Source: Solihabitans fulvus
GTDB taxonomy: Bacteria; Actinomycetota; Actinomycetes; Mycobacteriales; Pseudonocardiaceae
Assembly: GCF_008386585.1 (NCBI RefSeq)
Contig: NZ_VUOB01000042.1
Coordinates: 15,406-79,405, forward strand
Direction of reading: 5' to 3'
DNA length: 64,000 nt
This document shows positions 33,074-41,479 of the stretch, one piece after another (position 1 is the first letter of the stretch; every line of letters begins with the position of its first letter). Under the pieces are notes generated by a model. The model was not told the DNA's origin. It saw nothing but the letters and a program-made list of their open reading frames with translations, and made no database searches. A program made the translations under genes and the position numbers.

Positions 33074-33433
33074 TCAGCCGACGCTGGCCTGGTCGTAGTC
33101 GGCCTGCACGGCGAGGATGTCGAACGCGTGGTCCCGGATCCAGCCGAACATCCCGGCCAGCCGTTCGCCGGTGCCCCGTCCCAGCGGCGTCAGCCCGTAG
33201 GTCACCTTCGGCGGGGTCGACGGCTCGACGGCACGCCAGATCAGGCCGTCCCGGACGAGCGTGCGCAGGGTCTGCGAGAGCATCTTCTCGCTGACGCCCT
33301 CGATCCGCTCGCGCAGCTCGTAGAACCTGAGTTCCTTCTCCTGTAGGGCGATCAACACCCAGATGCCCCACCGGCTGGTGATGTGGTCGAGCACCTGTCG
33401 CGCCGGACAGTCGGCGTGAAACACGTCACTCAT
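33074..33433 (-). CDS. HxlR-family transcriptional regulator
   Basis: A 119-residue winged-helix protein: ADCPARQVLDHITSRWGIWVLIALQEKELRFYELRERIEGVSEKMLSQTLRTLVRDGLI and the wing VTYGLTPLG. Cys9 is the conserved N-terminal cysteine that in HypR/YodB-type members senses quinones and other electrophiles. ATG 33433 fits the family's length; a GTG at 33475 is possible, and neither has a good ribosome site. It is divergent from the reductase operon and separated from it by a strong inverted repeat, so it likely represses that operon until electrophile stress. Confidence 0.88.
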   Translation of the reverse strand: MSDVFHADCPARQVLDHITSRWGIWVLIALQEKELRFYELRERIEGVSEKMLSQTLRTLVRDGLIWRAVEPSTPPKVTYGLTPLGRGTGERLAGMFGWIRDHAFDILAVQADYDQASVG

Positions 33434-33482
33434 GTCGTCGGGCGACCACGTTGCGAGCTGCTTTCCGTCTCCCACGTCGTGA

Positions 33483-33517
33483 GCTTACTTCAAGGTACGT
33501 CCTTCCCGAAAGTAAGC
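33483..33517. promoter_or_regulatory. HxlR-type operator in divergent promoter region
   Basis: GCTTACTT (33483-33490) is exactly matched by AAGTAAGC (33510-33517), and inside AAGG (33492-33495) pairs with CCTT (33501-33504). It lies between the HxlR gene and the NmrA-type reductase gene, where it can control both. Confidence 0.8.
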
Positions 33518-33568
33518 CCGCGCTCCTAGCTTTGCGATCACACCGAACGCCTCACCAAGGAGCAGATC

Positions 33569-34390
33569 ATGATCGTCGTCACTGGCGCGACCGGCAACGT
33601 CGGACGGACCCTCGTGCACGCACTCGCCGAGGCGGGTGCGCAGGTCACGGCCGTGTCCCGCGGCCCGGCCGACACCGGGTTGCCCAAGGGCGTGCGGCAC
33701 CGGCAGGCCGACCTGGCCGACCCGGAAAGCCTGCGGCCCGTGCTGGACGGCGCCGACGCGCTGTTCCTCCTCGTCGCCGGCGACAGCCCGCACGGCATCC
33801 TCGACGCGGCCAAGGCCGGCGGGGTGCGCCGGGTCGTGCTGTTGTCCTCCCAGGGCGCCGGCACGCGGCCCGAGTCCTACCCGCACCCCCACGCGTTCGA
33901 ACGCGCCGTCACGGAGTCCGGCCTCGACTGGACGATCCTGCGGCCGAGCGGCTTCGACACCAACGCCTTCGCCTGGGCCGCGCCGATCCACGAGCACCGC
34001 ACGGCCGCCGCGCCGTTCGGGGACGTCGGGCTGCCGAACATCGACCCGACCGACATCGCCGAGGTGGCTGCCGCCGCACTGCTGGACGACACGCACATCG
34101 GCCACACCTACGAACTCACCGGCCCCGAGCTGACCACCCCGCGCGAGCGGGCCGCGGCGATCGGCGACGCGATCGGCGAGCAGGTGCGGTTCGTCGAGCA
34201 GAGCAGGGCGGAGGCCAGGGCGCAGCTGCTCACCTTCATGCCGGAGCCGGTCGTCGAGGGCACCCTCGCGATCCTCGGCGAGCCGTCCGCCGCCGAACAG
34301 ACGGTGAGCCCCGACGTCGAGCGGATCCTCGGCCGCGCGCCGCACACGTTCGCCGAGTGGGCCGCGCGCAACGTCGCCGCCTTCCGCTGA
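33569..34390 (+). CDS. NAD(P)H-binding NmrA/QOR2-like reductase
   Basis: A 273-residue atypical short-chain dehydrogenase. The nucleotide motif is VTGATGNVGRTLVHALAEAG. Then AVSRGPADTGLPKG, VVLLSSQGAG and WTILRPSGFDTNAF match NmrA- and quinone-oxidoreductase-2-like proteins. It probably reduces quinones or similar electrophiles with NADPH, or senses the NADP ratio. ATG 33569 follows GGAG. First gene of a three-gene operon with PPOX and dehalogenase genes, controlled by the divergent HxlR protein. The stop region lies in an 18-bp tandem duplication. Confidence 0.88.
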   Translation: MIVVTGATGNVGRTLVHALAEAGAQVTAVSRGPADTGLPKGVRHRQADLADPESLRPVLDGADALFLLVAGDSPHGILDAAKAGGVRRVVLLSSQGAGTRPESYPHPHAFERAVTESGLDWTILRPSGFDTNAFAWAAPIHEHRTAAAPFGDVGLPNIDPTDIAEVAAAALLDDTHIGHTYELTGPELTTPRERAAAIGDAIGEQVRFVEQSRAEARAQLLTFMPEPVVEGTLAILGEPSAAEQTVSPDVERILGRAPHTFAEWAARNVAAFR

Positions 34391-34408
34391 GTCGCCGCCT
34401 TTCACTGA
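34373..34408. repeat. 18-bp tandem duplication across the reductase stop codon
   Basis: GTCGCCGCCTTCCGCTGA (34373-34390) is followed by GTCGCCGCCTTTCACTGA (34391-34408), two substitutions. The first copy encodes the last residues VAAFR and the stop; the second repeats the pattern including another TGA. Confidence 0.85.
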
Positions 34409-34433
34409 GTCACCGCGAGTCGAAGGACCCACG

Positions 34434-34838
34434 ATGTCCCTGTCGTTGCCACTGCCGCTGTCGGCCTCGGTCGAGACCTTCCTGACCGAGCCGCACCTCG
34501 CGACTCTCACCACCTTCCGCCCCGACGGCTCCCCGCACGTGGTCGCCGTCCGGTTCACCTGGGACGGCGCGGCCGGGCTGGCCCGCGTGCTGACCGTCGC
34601 GTCGTCGCGCAAGGCACGGAACCTGCTGGCCGCCCCCGGCAGCCGCGCCGCGCTCTGCCAGGTGGCCGGCTTCCGTTGGATCACCCTCGAAGGCACCGCG
34701 ACGGTGTCCGACGATCCGGCCCGCGTCGCCGACGGCGCGCGCCGCTACGCCAGGCGCTATCAGTCCCCGCCGCCCAACCCGCCGGGTCGGGTGGTGGTGG
34801 AGATCGCGGTCGACCGCGCGATGAACCTCAACGCCTGA
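34434..34838 (+). CDS. PPOX-class flavin/F420-dependent oxidoreductase
   Basis: A 134-residue split-barrel protein of the pyridoxamine-phosphate-oxidase superfamily: EPHLATLTTFRPDGSPHVVAVRFTWDG, VASSRKARNLLAAPGSRAALC and VAGFRWITLEGTATVSDDPA. The group uses FMN, F420 or other cofactors and acts on small electrophiles; the cofactor cannot be decided here. ATG 34434 follows AAGGA. It is 43 bp behind the NmrA-type reductase gene and 38 bp before the dehalogenase gene. Confidence 0.85.
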   Translation: MSLSLPLPLSASVETFLTEPHLATLTTFRPDGSPHVVAVRFTWDGAAGLARVLTVASSRKARNLLAAPGSRAALCQVAGFRWITLEGTATVSDDPARVADGARRYARRYQSPPPNPPGRVVVEIAVDRAMNLNA

Positions 34839-34876
34839 CCCGTTTTCACCAGTTCACCAACACAGACAGGCCGGCA

Positions 34877-35746
34877 ATGCCAATCCAGCACGTGCTCGAC
34901 TCGACGATCCACTACCGCGAGACCGGCGCGGGAACCCCGATGGTGTTCCTGCACGGCAATCCCACCTCGTCCTACCTGTGGCGGCACGTCCTGCCCGCCG
35001 TCGGCACGCCCGGCCGGCTCCTCGCCCCCGACCTGATCGGCATGGGCGAGTCCGGCAAGCCGGACATCGGTTACACCTTCGACGACCACTCCCGCTACCT
35101 GGACGCGTGGTTCGACGCGCTCGACCTCGACGACGTGGTGCTGGTCGGGCACGACTGGGGCGGCGCGCTCGGCTTCGACTGGGCGGCACGGCATCCCGAC
35201 CGGGTGCGGGGCGTCGCGTTCACCGAGACGATCGTGAAACCCATGTCCTGGCAGGAGTTTCCCGAGGGCGCGCACCCGATCTTCCGCGCGATCAGGACGC
35301 CAGGGGTCGGCGAGACCATGATCCTGGACGACAACGTGTTCCTCACCGAGGGGCTGCCCGGCACCGTCGCCAGTCCGATGGCCAAGGCGGACCTCGACGC
35401 GTACCTGGAGCCCTACCCCACCAGGGAAAGCCGGCTGCCGCTGCTCCAGTGGCCGCGCGCGATGCCACTGGACGGCGAGCCGGCCGAGGTGGTGGCCAGG
35501 ATCGTCGCCTACGACCGGTGGTTGGCGGCCAGCGACGACGTGCCCAAGCTGCTGCTCGCGTTCGAGCCGGGGCCTGGCGCGATGATGACACCCGAGATGA
35601 TCGACTGGTGCGCGGACACCATCGCCGCCATCGAGATCGAGCGGCACGGCGTGGCCGGCCACCACACGCCGGAGGATCAGCCCGAGGTGATCGGCAGGTC
35701 CATCGCCGCGTGGGCCGACCGACACGGCCTGCGCTCCGCGGTCTGA
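34877..35746 (+). CDS. dhaA: Haloalkane dehalogenase
   Basis: A 289-residue alpha/beta hydrolase that converts haloalkanes and water to alcohol and halide. The catalytic pentad can be placed: nucleophile Asp93 in GHDWGG, halide-binding Asn28 (HGNPTSSYLWR) and Trp94, Glu117 (FTETIV), and His262 (GHHTPEDQP). These match the DhaA/LinB subfamily (Asp, His, Glu, with Asn and Trp). There is no signal peptide. ATG 34877 lacks a strong ribosome site; the gene is translated 38 bp after the PPOX gene. In this HxlR-controlled operon it may detoxify halogenated electrophiles. Confidence 0.9.
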   Translation: MPIQHVLDSTIHYRETGAGTPMVFLHGNPTSSYLWRHVLPAVGTPGRLLAPDLIGMGESGKPDIGYTFDDHSRYLDAWFDALDLDDVVLVGHDWGGALGFDWAARHPDRVRGVAFTETIVKPMSWQEFPEGAHPIFRAIRTPGVGETMILDDNVFLTEGLPGTVASPMAKADLDAYLEPYPTRESRLPLLQWPRAMPLDGEPAEVVARIVAYDRWLAASDDVPKLLLAFEPGPGAMMTPEMIDWCADTIAAIEIERHGVAGHHTPEDQPEVIGRSIAAWADRHGLRSAV

Positions 35747-35875
35747 CACTCCATTGTGGACCTATGCGGCGCGCACATGTGGCGCGTCAGCCGACCGCTC
35801 GCGGCGGAACCTGTTGGATGGGCACGACTTCGCCACCGGGCGGCCTGGCACTCGCGCCGCCCGGCACCGGCCTGA

Positions 35876-36331
35876 CTACCAGCGCGCGCCGGCGATCTGC
35901 TTGGTGGTGGCGTTGATGCGGTTGAACAGGTTGGTCACGCCGATCATCAGGACGAGCGCCGCGAGCTGCTGCTCGTCGTAGTGCTCGGCGGCGGCGTCCC
36001 AGATCTCGTCCGGCACCGGGTCGGACCGGTCGGCGAGCCGGGTGGCGGCCTCGGCCAGGGCCAGCGCGGCGCGCTCGGCGTCGGAGAAGTAGGGCGCCTC
36101 GCGCCAGGCGGCGACCGTGAACAGCTGGTCGTCGGTCACGCCGGCCTTGCGGGCGTTGTGGGCGCCGCCGTCGACGCAGACGCTGCAACCGTTGATCAGG
36201 CTCGCGCGCAGGTGCACCAGCTCCATCGTCGACGCCGGCACACCGGCCTTCCCGATGGCCTTGGTCAGGGAGAGGATCGCCGTCATCGCGTCGGGAATGA
36301 CCTGCGCCGGGTTGTCCATCCGAGCCTTCAT
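35876..36331 (-). CDS. Carboxymuconolactone decarboxylase (AhpD-like) family protein
   Basis: A 151-residue alkylhydroperoxidase-D-like protein. The redox site NGCSVCVDGGAHNARKAG holds the CxxC with the downstream His expected for AhpD-type peroxidatic activity. The surrounding helices (ELVHLRASLING and DDQLFTVAAWREAPYFSDAERAALALAEAATRL) are typical. ATG 36331 follows AAGGAGAA. It faces the dehalogenase gene, apart by 129 bp, and probably protects against peroxides. Confidence 0.88.
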   Translation of the reverse strand: MKARMDNPAQVIPDAMTAILSLTKAIGKAGVPASTMELVHLRASLINGCSVCVDGGAHNARKAGVTDDQLFTVAAWREAPYFSDAERAALALAEAATRLADRSDPVPDEIWDAAAEHYDEQQLAALVLMIGVTNLFNRINATTKQIAGARW

Positions 36332-36509
36332 GGTCGTTCTCCTTCAGGGTTTTTGTTGGTCGAACACTCCACTGACGGACCGGGTCCGACGAATGTGACC
36401 GCCTGAGACCGGCGTCACAGCCGAGCGCGGGAGAAACTTCTCCGTCTGGCCGTAATCCCTGGTCAGGTGCGGCGACCTAGAGTCGTACCGCTCATCCCGG
36501 GAGGTTGGA

Positions 36510-37991
36510 TTGCAGACAGACGCGTCGCTGGTGGCCGCCGCCACAGCGGGAGATCGGGCCGCGTTCGAGCGCCTGTACACCCGGTACGCCGCGCCGCTCA
36601 CGGGTTTCGTGGCCCGCCAGGTCGGCGACCGGCACCTCGCCGAGGACATCGTGCAGGACTGCTTCCTGATCGCCTGGCGCGACCTGGACAGGCTGCGCGA
36701 CCCCGCCGCGGTGCGGTCGTGGCTGTACGGGATCGCCTACCACCGGGTGCTGGACGAGGGCCGCAGGCCGGGACCGCTGCCCGTGGCCGAGCTGCCGGAG
36801 CGCGCGGACCCGGCGGCCAGCCCGGCCGCGGTCGCGGAGCAGCGGGAGGCGGCCGGGCTGGTCTGGGCGGCGGCGCAGGGCCTGGAACCTCGGCAGCGTG
36901 CGGTGCTGGAGCTGTCCGTGCGCGCCGGCCTGTCCAGCGCGGAGATCGGCGGGGTGCTCGGCGTCGGCAGGGCGCACGCCTCGGTGCTGGTGCACCGCAC
37001 CCGCAGCGCGCTGGGCAACGCAGTGCGGACGCTGCTGGTCGCGCGGCAGCGCGGCCGGTGCCAGCAGCTCGACGCGCTGGTCGGCGGGGCGCGCCGGGTG
37101 CTGTCGGCCCGGCAGCGGTCCTCGGTCGACCACCACATCCGCCGCTGCGCGCGGTGCCGGCGGCTCGGCGGCCTGGTCGGTCGCTCGGCCCTGCTGGTCG
37201 CCGCGTACGCGCTCGCGGACGGGCTGACCGACGGGCTTGGCGGCGACGGCGGTGGGCCGGCAACCACGCCGTTGGCCCTGCGGACCGACCCGCCCGGCCG
37301 GCCGAGGGCGCGGCTCGTGCCGGTCGCCGCTGTCGCGCTGGTGCTGGCCACCGGATTCGCGACCTACGCGCTGTGGCCGGAGCCCCCGGGCAACGCCGCC
37401 GCCGAGCCGCCCGCCGCTGCGGCCTCGACCAGCGTGCCGGTCCCGGTGACCAGCGCGTCCGCGCCGGTCGTGACCACGTCAACGCCGCCGCCGACCACCA
37501 GTTCCTCGCCCGCCCCGACGACCCGGCCCCCCAGCGCCACCACGACGACGCCGGCCACCTCCGCCACCTCGGCCGCCGCCGCGAAGCCCTCGACGAGCGA
37601 GGACACCGCGGAGGAGGGCCAGGTGCTCACCATGGTGAACGCCGAGCGGGCCAAGGCGGGCTGCCAGCCGTTGCGGGCCGACGCGCGGCTGCACGCTGCC
37701 GCGCTGGCGCACTCCCAGGACATGGCCCGCCGCGACTTCTTCGACCACGTCAACCCCGACGGCGAGCACGCCGACGCGCGGATGGCGCGCGCCGGGTACT
37801 CGTGGAGTATGTGGGGCGAGAACATCGCCTACGGGCAGCCGACGGCCAAGGACGTGATGGCGTCCTGGATGAACAGCCCGGCGCACCGGGACAACATCCT
37901 CAACTGCGCGTTCACCGACCTCGGCGTCGCGATGGTGTCGAACGGCTCCGGCCGCAGTCCACTGTGGACACAGGTGTTCGGCACGCCGTGA
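36510..37991 (+). CDS. ECF-type sigma factor fused to ZAS-like motif, membrane helix and extracellular CAP domain
   Basis: A single 493-residue product with an unusual architecture. Sigma region 2 (about 10-85, RYAAPLTGFVARQVGDRHLAEDIVQDCFLIAW) and region 4 (about 118-178, LEPRQRAVLELSVRAGLSSAEIGGVLGV) form an ECF sigma factor. Cys184 and HIRRCARC (His209, Cys213, Cys216) resemble the zinc-binding ZAS anti-sigma motif. One membrane helix follows (about 269-290), then a Thr/Ser/Pro linker to 365, then a CAP/SCP domain (368-493) with DHVNPDGEH, WGENIAYG and NSPAHRDNIL. The start is a TTG after GGGAGG. The design suggests a membrane-bound sigma factor freed by an outside signal, by proteolysis. 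Confidence 0.88.
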   Translation: MQTDASLVAAATAGDRAAFERLYTRYAAPLTGFVARQVGDRHLAEDIVQDCFLIAWRDLDRLRDPAAVRSWLYGIAYHRVLDEGRRPGPLPVAELPERADPAASPAAVAEQREAAGLVWAAAQGLEPRQRAVLELSVRAGLSSAEIGGVLGVGRAHASVLVHRTRSALGNAVRTLLVARQRGRCQQLDALVGGARRVLSARQRSSVDHHIRRCARCRRLGGLVGRSALLVAAYALADGLTDGLGGDGGGPATTPLALRTDPPGRPRARLVPVAAVALVLATGFATYALWPEPPGNAAAEPPAAAASTSVPVPVTSASAPVVTTSTPPPTTSSSPAPTTRPPSATTTTPATSATSAAAAKPSTSEDTAEEGQVLTMVNAERAKAGCQPLRADARLHAAALAHSQDMARRDFFDHVNPDGEHADARMARAGYSWSMWGENIAYGQPTAKDVMASWMNSPAHRDNILNCAFTDLGVAMVSNGSGRSPLWTQVFGTP

Positions 37992-38020
37992 CCTGCGCGC
38001 CGCCGACCAGGGGCCGGTCC

Positions 38021-39316
38021 CTACTTCACCAGTACCGGCAGGGATTCCACGCCGTAGACGATCGAGACCTCGCGGAAGGACAGGTCCCCCGGCGGCACGG
38101 CGAGCCGCAGCTCCGGGAAGCGGCGGACCAGCGCGGGATAGGCCGCGCGCAGCTCCATCCTGGCCAGCTCCGCGCCGATGCAGCGATGGATGCCGTGCCC
38201 GAACGCCAGGTGCGGGGACGGCGGCCGCGCCGGGTCGAAGCCCTCCATGGCCGTGCCGAGCGCCGGGTCGCGGTTCGCGCCGCTCAGCGACACCAGCACG
38301 ATGTCGCCCTGCTCGATCCGCACCCCGGCGATGTCCAGGTCCTGCGTGGCGAACCTGGGGAAGGCCAGCTGCACGACCGTCAGGTACCGCAACGACTCCT
38401 CGACGAACCGGTTGACCGCGGCGTCGTCGTCGCGGATCTGCGCGAACGCGTCGGGATCGCGCAGCAGCAGGAGCGTGCCGAGCGCCAGCATGCTCGCGGT
38501 GGTCTCCAGGCCGCCGGTGAGCACGCCGTCGGCGAGTCCGGCGAGCTCCCGGTCGGAGATCTCGTCGCCGTGCTCCCTGATCAGCATGCCAAGCAGCCCG
38601 TCGCCAGGAGCCTCGCGCTGCGCCCGCACGATGTCCAGCAGGTAGGACAGCGACTCCGTGATCGCGCCGAGCGAATTCAGCGCGCCCGACACCAGGTCGA
38701 AGCGGGCCGTGCTCAACCGCTGGAACCGGTCGCGTTCCTCGTAGGGCACGCCGAGCAGTTCGCAGATGGTGAGGGAGGGAATCGGCAGCGCGAACGCCTC
38801 CCACAGGTCCACTGGCCCGTCGGCGCGCGCCATCGCGTCGAGCTGCTCGGTGACGATCTCGTCGATCCTCGGCGTGAGCCTGGCCAGCCGCCGCATGGTG
38901 AACTCGGGGGTGAGCAGGCGGCGCAGCCTGGTGTGCACGGGCGGGTCGGCGAAGCCGAGGCCGCCGGGGTTGTCGCCGTCGGTCACCCCGGCGTTGCCGA
39001 CCAGGTGGGTGAAGTCGCTGCTAAACCCCGTCGCCCTGCCGAGCACGGCCTTCGCCTCGTCGTGCCCGGTGACCAGCCACGCGTTCGCGCCGAAGGGCAG
39101 GTCGAGCCGGCTGATCGGGGCCGAGACCCTGGCGTCGGCGAGCGCGGGCACCGGGTCGAGGCCGTCGCGCCGCAGCGGCATCAGCGCGGACTCGGGCAGC
39201 GACCGCATGCGCGACAGGTCGATTCCGTTGCGCCGCACCCTCGCCAGGTACCTGCGCCCCATCCAGCCGATGGCGCGGGACCGGACGCGCCGCACGATCG
39301 ACAGCTCTCTCCTCAT
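38021..39316 (-). CDS. Cytochrome P450
   Basis: A 431-residue class I bacterial P450. The heme-binding motif is FGHGIHRCIG with Cys379 as ligand. The ExxR motif lies in FVEESLRYL, and the I-helix reads GGLETTA (usual A/G-G-x-D/E-T-T). It has the long N-terminal helix with an arginine-rich stretch and no membrane anchor, so it is soluble and needs ferredoxin. Neither ferredoxin nor a biosynthetic cluster is adjacent. Substrate unknown. Confidence 0.93.
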   Translation of the reverse strand: MRRELSIVRRVRSRAIGWMGRRYLARVRRNGIDLSRMRSLPESALMPLRRDGLDPVPALADARVSAPISRLDLPFGANAWLVTGHDEAKAVLGRATGFSSDFTHLVGNAGVTDGDNPGGLGFADPPVHTRLRRLLTPEFTMRRLARLTPRIDEIVTEQLDAMARADGPVDLWEAFALPIPSLTICELLGVPYEERDRFQRLSTARFDLVSGALNSLGAITESLSYLLDIVRAQREAPGDGLLGMLIREHGDEISDRELAGLADGVLTGGLETTASMLALGTLLLLRDPDAFAQIRDDDAAVNRFVEESLRYLTVVQLAFPRFATQDLDIAGVRIEQGDIVLVSLSGANRDPALGTAMEGFDPARPPSPHLAFGHGIHRCIGAELARMELRAAYPALVRRFPELRLAVPPGDLSFREVSIVYGVESLPVLVK

Positions 39317-39405
39317 GTCCTAATAGTCGCAATTCGAACCTGAGAAGTTCCCGATAGGGGGGTGCAACAACGGTCGGTGACCGCGCGGCTACGGCCCGAC
39401 CGCGA

Positions 39406-40071
39406 TCACGGCAGGATCTGCACGACGTCGCCGATCTTCAGGAAGTCGTAGAACCGCTGGGAGTCCGCCGCCGCGAGGTGGACGCAGCCGGCGGAGTACC
39501 GCTCAAGGCTGCCGGTGTGGAAGGCGTCGCCAGGGTAGAAGAACACCGAGTTGGGCATCGGCGCGTTGAACTCGGTGCTCCAGAAGTCCTTCTGCTTGGA
39601 CAGCACGTGGAACGTGCCGGTCGGGGTCGCCCGGTCGGCACCGGGTCCGCCGGGCTTGATCTGCACCGGACCGCTCACCACGACGCCGTCCCTGATCAGC
39701 CAGGCCTGGTTGGTCGACAGGCTCGCGCAGGCCGAATCCGTTGCGGCGCAGGGAGTTCCGGGGACCAGGCCGGTCGGGGCAGGCTTGACCGGGGCGGCCT
39801 TCGCGGCCGGCTTCGGCGTGCTGGGGGTGGTGGCCGGCACATGGGTCGGCGGCGGTGGCGGCGGGGTGGTCGTGGTGCTGATGGGCGGCGGGGTCGTCGT
39901 GGTGGTGGTCGGCGGGGCGGTCGAGCTGCTTGCCGAGGTCGCGCTGCTTGCGGTCGCCCCGGTGCCCGAGGCCGCCGCCAGGTGGACGCCCTGGTCGCCG
40001 CCCGAGGAGCACGCCGTGAGCAGGGCGGCAGTGCCTACCGTCACCGCGCAGATCGTCTTCTTCGCTCGCAC
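39406..40071 (-). CDS. L,D-transpeptidase lipoprotein (YkuD-type)
   Basis: A 221-residue exported protein. A lipobox (LLTACSS) precedes a long Ser/Thr/Pro-rich linker, so the enzyme is tethered to the membrane. The catalytic domain (about 120-221) has HTGSLERYSAGCVHL with the active Cys in SAGCVHL. It makes 3-3 cross-links in peptidoglycan or attaches proteins. GTG 40071 follows GGGGAG. A strong terminator for the upstream operon lies just before it. Confidence 0.9.
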   Translation of the reverse strand: MRAKKTICAVTVGTAALLTACSSGGDQGVHLAAASGTGATASSATSASSSTAPPTTTTTTPPPISTTTTPPPPPPTHVPATTPSTPKPAAKAAPVKPAPTGLVPGTPCAATDSACASLSTNQAWLIRDGVVVSGPVQIKPGGPGADRATPTGTFHVLSKQKDFWSTEFNAPMPNSVFFYPGDAFHTGSLERYSAGCVHLAAADSQRFYDFLKIGDVVQILP

Positions 40072-40125
40072 CTGGTCGCTCCCCGACTTTGTTCCGCTCG
40101 GCCGCCTTGGCCCTTCAACCGTTTA

Positions 40126-40165
40126 GACGCCGGCCGGGGGCGATTGGTTGTCCCCGGCCGGCGTC
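40126..40165 (-). terminator. Terminator hairpin, perfect 14-bp stem
   Basis: GACGCCGGCCGGGG (40126-40139) and CCCCGGCCGGCGTC (40152-40165) flank a 12-nt loop. On the minus strand it follows the small membrane-protein gene (stop at 40229) and separates it from the L,D-transpeptidase gene. Confidence 0.85.
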
Positions 40166-40228
40166 TGCGGTGGATTGTCTGGGGCAGGATTGTCCGCGGC
40201 CGGTTGTCTGCGGCCGAGCGGACAGCGA

Positions 40229-40480
40229 TCAGCACGGCAGGGCGGACGGGATCCGGCTCTCGGCGACCGACGCGCGTGCCGGCGCGGCCTTGGCCGCCGT
40301 CTTGGCCGCCGTCTTCGCCGCCGCCATCGTGAGGGCGGTCGCGTTGGCTATCGCGTAGATCGCGACGGCGAAGGGCACCATGGTCGGCCGGTGGACAGCG
40401 AGCAGGGCGGCTGCGGCCACGGCGAGCAGCACGGCCCTGACGACGACGCCGTTGTGGGCCAGCGTCCTGATGATGGTCAT
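40229..40480 (-). CDS. Small membrane protein with Ala/Lys-rich tail
   Basis: An 83-residue protein. Two hydrophobic stretches (about residues 13-30 and 33-52) are followed by a repeated tail with AAKTAAKTAAKAAPARA. ATG 40480 follows GGAG. It lies 35 bp behind the amidohydrolase gene on the same strand and before a terminator, so it is the last gene of that operon. I do not recognise a family. The tail resembles basic histone-like or polyalanine segments but is very short. Confidence 0.65.
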   Translation of the reverse strand: MTIIRTLAHNGVVVRAVLLAVAAAALLAVHRPTMVPFAVAIYAIANATALTMAAAKTAAKTAAKAAPARASVAESRIPSALPC

Positions 40481-40515
40481 GATCGGTTCTCCGTTCGGCA
40501 CAGCGGGGTGGTTGG

Positions 40516-41478
40516 TCAGTTGGTCGCGGCCGGGAGCCGGAGCAGCGCGGCGGCGTTGTGGTCGAGGACGGCCGAGGCGTCGGCGGGGGCCAGCGCGTCC
40601 CGCACCGAGGTCACGGCCCTGCGCAGCAGATCGCCGCTCTGGTAGGGGAAGTCGGTGCCGAGCACCAGTCGGTCCGCGCCGAAGGTCTCGGCCGCGGCGC
40701 GGATGGCGGGCAGGTGGCCGTGACTGACGGTGTCGAACCACATCCTGCGAGCCGCGTCGCTCGGCTTCTCCGGCGTCTCCGGCGACTCCCAGCGGTACTG
40801 GTTGTCGGCCCGCTGCAACAACATCGGCAGCGCGCCGCCGAGGTGCGAGTTGATGATCCGCACGTTGGGATAGCGGCTGGGGACGCCGGCCAGGATGAGG
40901 TGCATCGCGGCGATGGTGTCCTCCATCGGCGCGCCGACCATCCAGCGCATCCGGTGCTCCCCGATCAGGGGAGTGTCGGCGTCGTGGCCGGACGGGTGCA
41001 CGTAGAGCACGCCGGCCCGTCGGTCCAGTTCCTCGAACAGCGGCGCGAAGGCCGGGTCGGCGAGCGTGCGGCCGAGCACGTCGGTGGTGACGGCCGCGCC
41101 GACGAAGCCGAGCTCGTCGATGGCGCGGGTCAGCTCGGTGAGCGCGGCGTCGGTGTGCGGCAGGGGAAGCGCGGCGAACGCGGAGAAGCGTTCCGGCCAA
41201 CGCGCTACGACCGAGGCGTAGAGGTCGTTGGCGTGCTTGGCCGCGTGCACCGCGTGCCGCTGCTCGGCGAAGTGCGGAACCTGAGGGGACACCGACAGGA
41301 CCTGGTGGTCGATGCCGACGGAGTCGTTGAGGGCGAACCGCGCCGCCAGTTCCTGCTCGGTGGCCCCGGCCCCGGTGCCGCGCTGGGTGCCGGTGTCGGT
41401 GCGGCCGTAGGAGTCGAGCAGGTCGAGGTAGTCGTCGGTCCAGAGGTGGGCGTGCACGTCGATGCGCATGGTGGTCAC
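40516..41478 (-). CDS. Amidohydrolase/ACMSD-like metal-dependent decarboxylase or hydrolase
   Basis: A 320-residue TIM-barrel enzyme with the full ACMSD-type ligand set: RIDVHAHLW (HxH), LYVHPSGHD, NSHLGGALP and LGTDFPYQ. The DALTELTRAIDELGFVGAAVTTD segment is typical of the amidohydrolase-2 group, which decarboxylates or hydrolyses ring-cleavage products. GTG 41478 starts one base after the upstream stop and has GGAG at good spacing. With the FMN reductase and a small membrane protein it forms a three-gene operon. Confidence 0.85.
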   Translation of the reverse strand: MTTMRIDVHAHLWTDDYLDLLDSYGRTDTGTQRGTGAGATEQELAARFALNDSVGIDHQVLSVSPQVPHFAEQRHAVHAAKHANDLYASVVARWPERFSAFAALPLPHTDAALTELTRAIDELGFVGAAVTTDVLGRTLADPAFAPLFEELDRRAGVLYVHPSGHDADTPLIGEHRMRWMVGAPMEDTIAAMHLILAGVPSRYPNVRIINSHLGGALPMLLQRADNQYRWESPETPEKPSDAARRMWFDTVSHGHLPAIRAAAETFGADRLVLGTDFPYQSGDLLRRAVTSVRDALAPADASAVLDHNAAALLRLPAATN

Positions 41479-41479
41479 G

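Noticed and set aside
36510..37991. Sigma-CAP protein being two genes joined by a sequencing error
   Set aside because: The frame is continuous, with a membrane helix and a linker of plausible composition between the domains, and no start with a ribosome site before the CAP domain.
38021..39316. P450 as part of a biosynthetic gene cluster
   Set aside because: No polyketide, peptide or terpene synthase genes are nearby.
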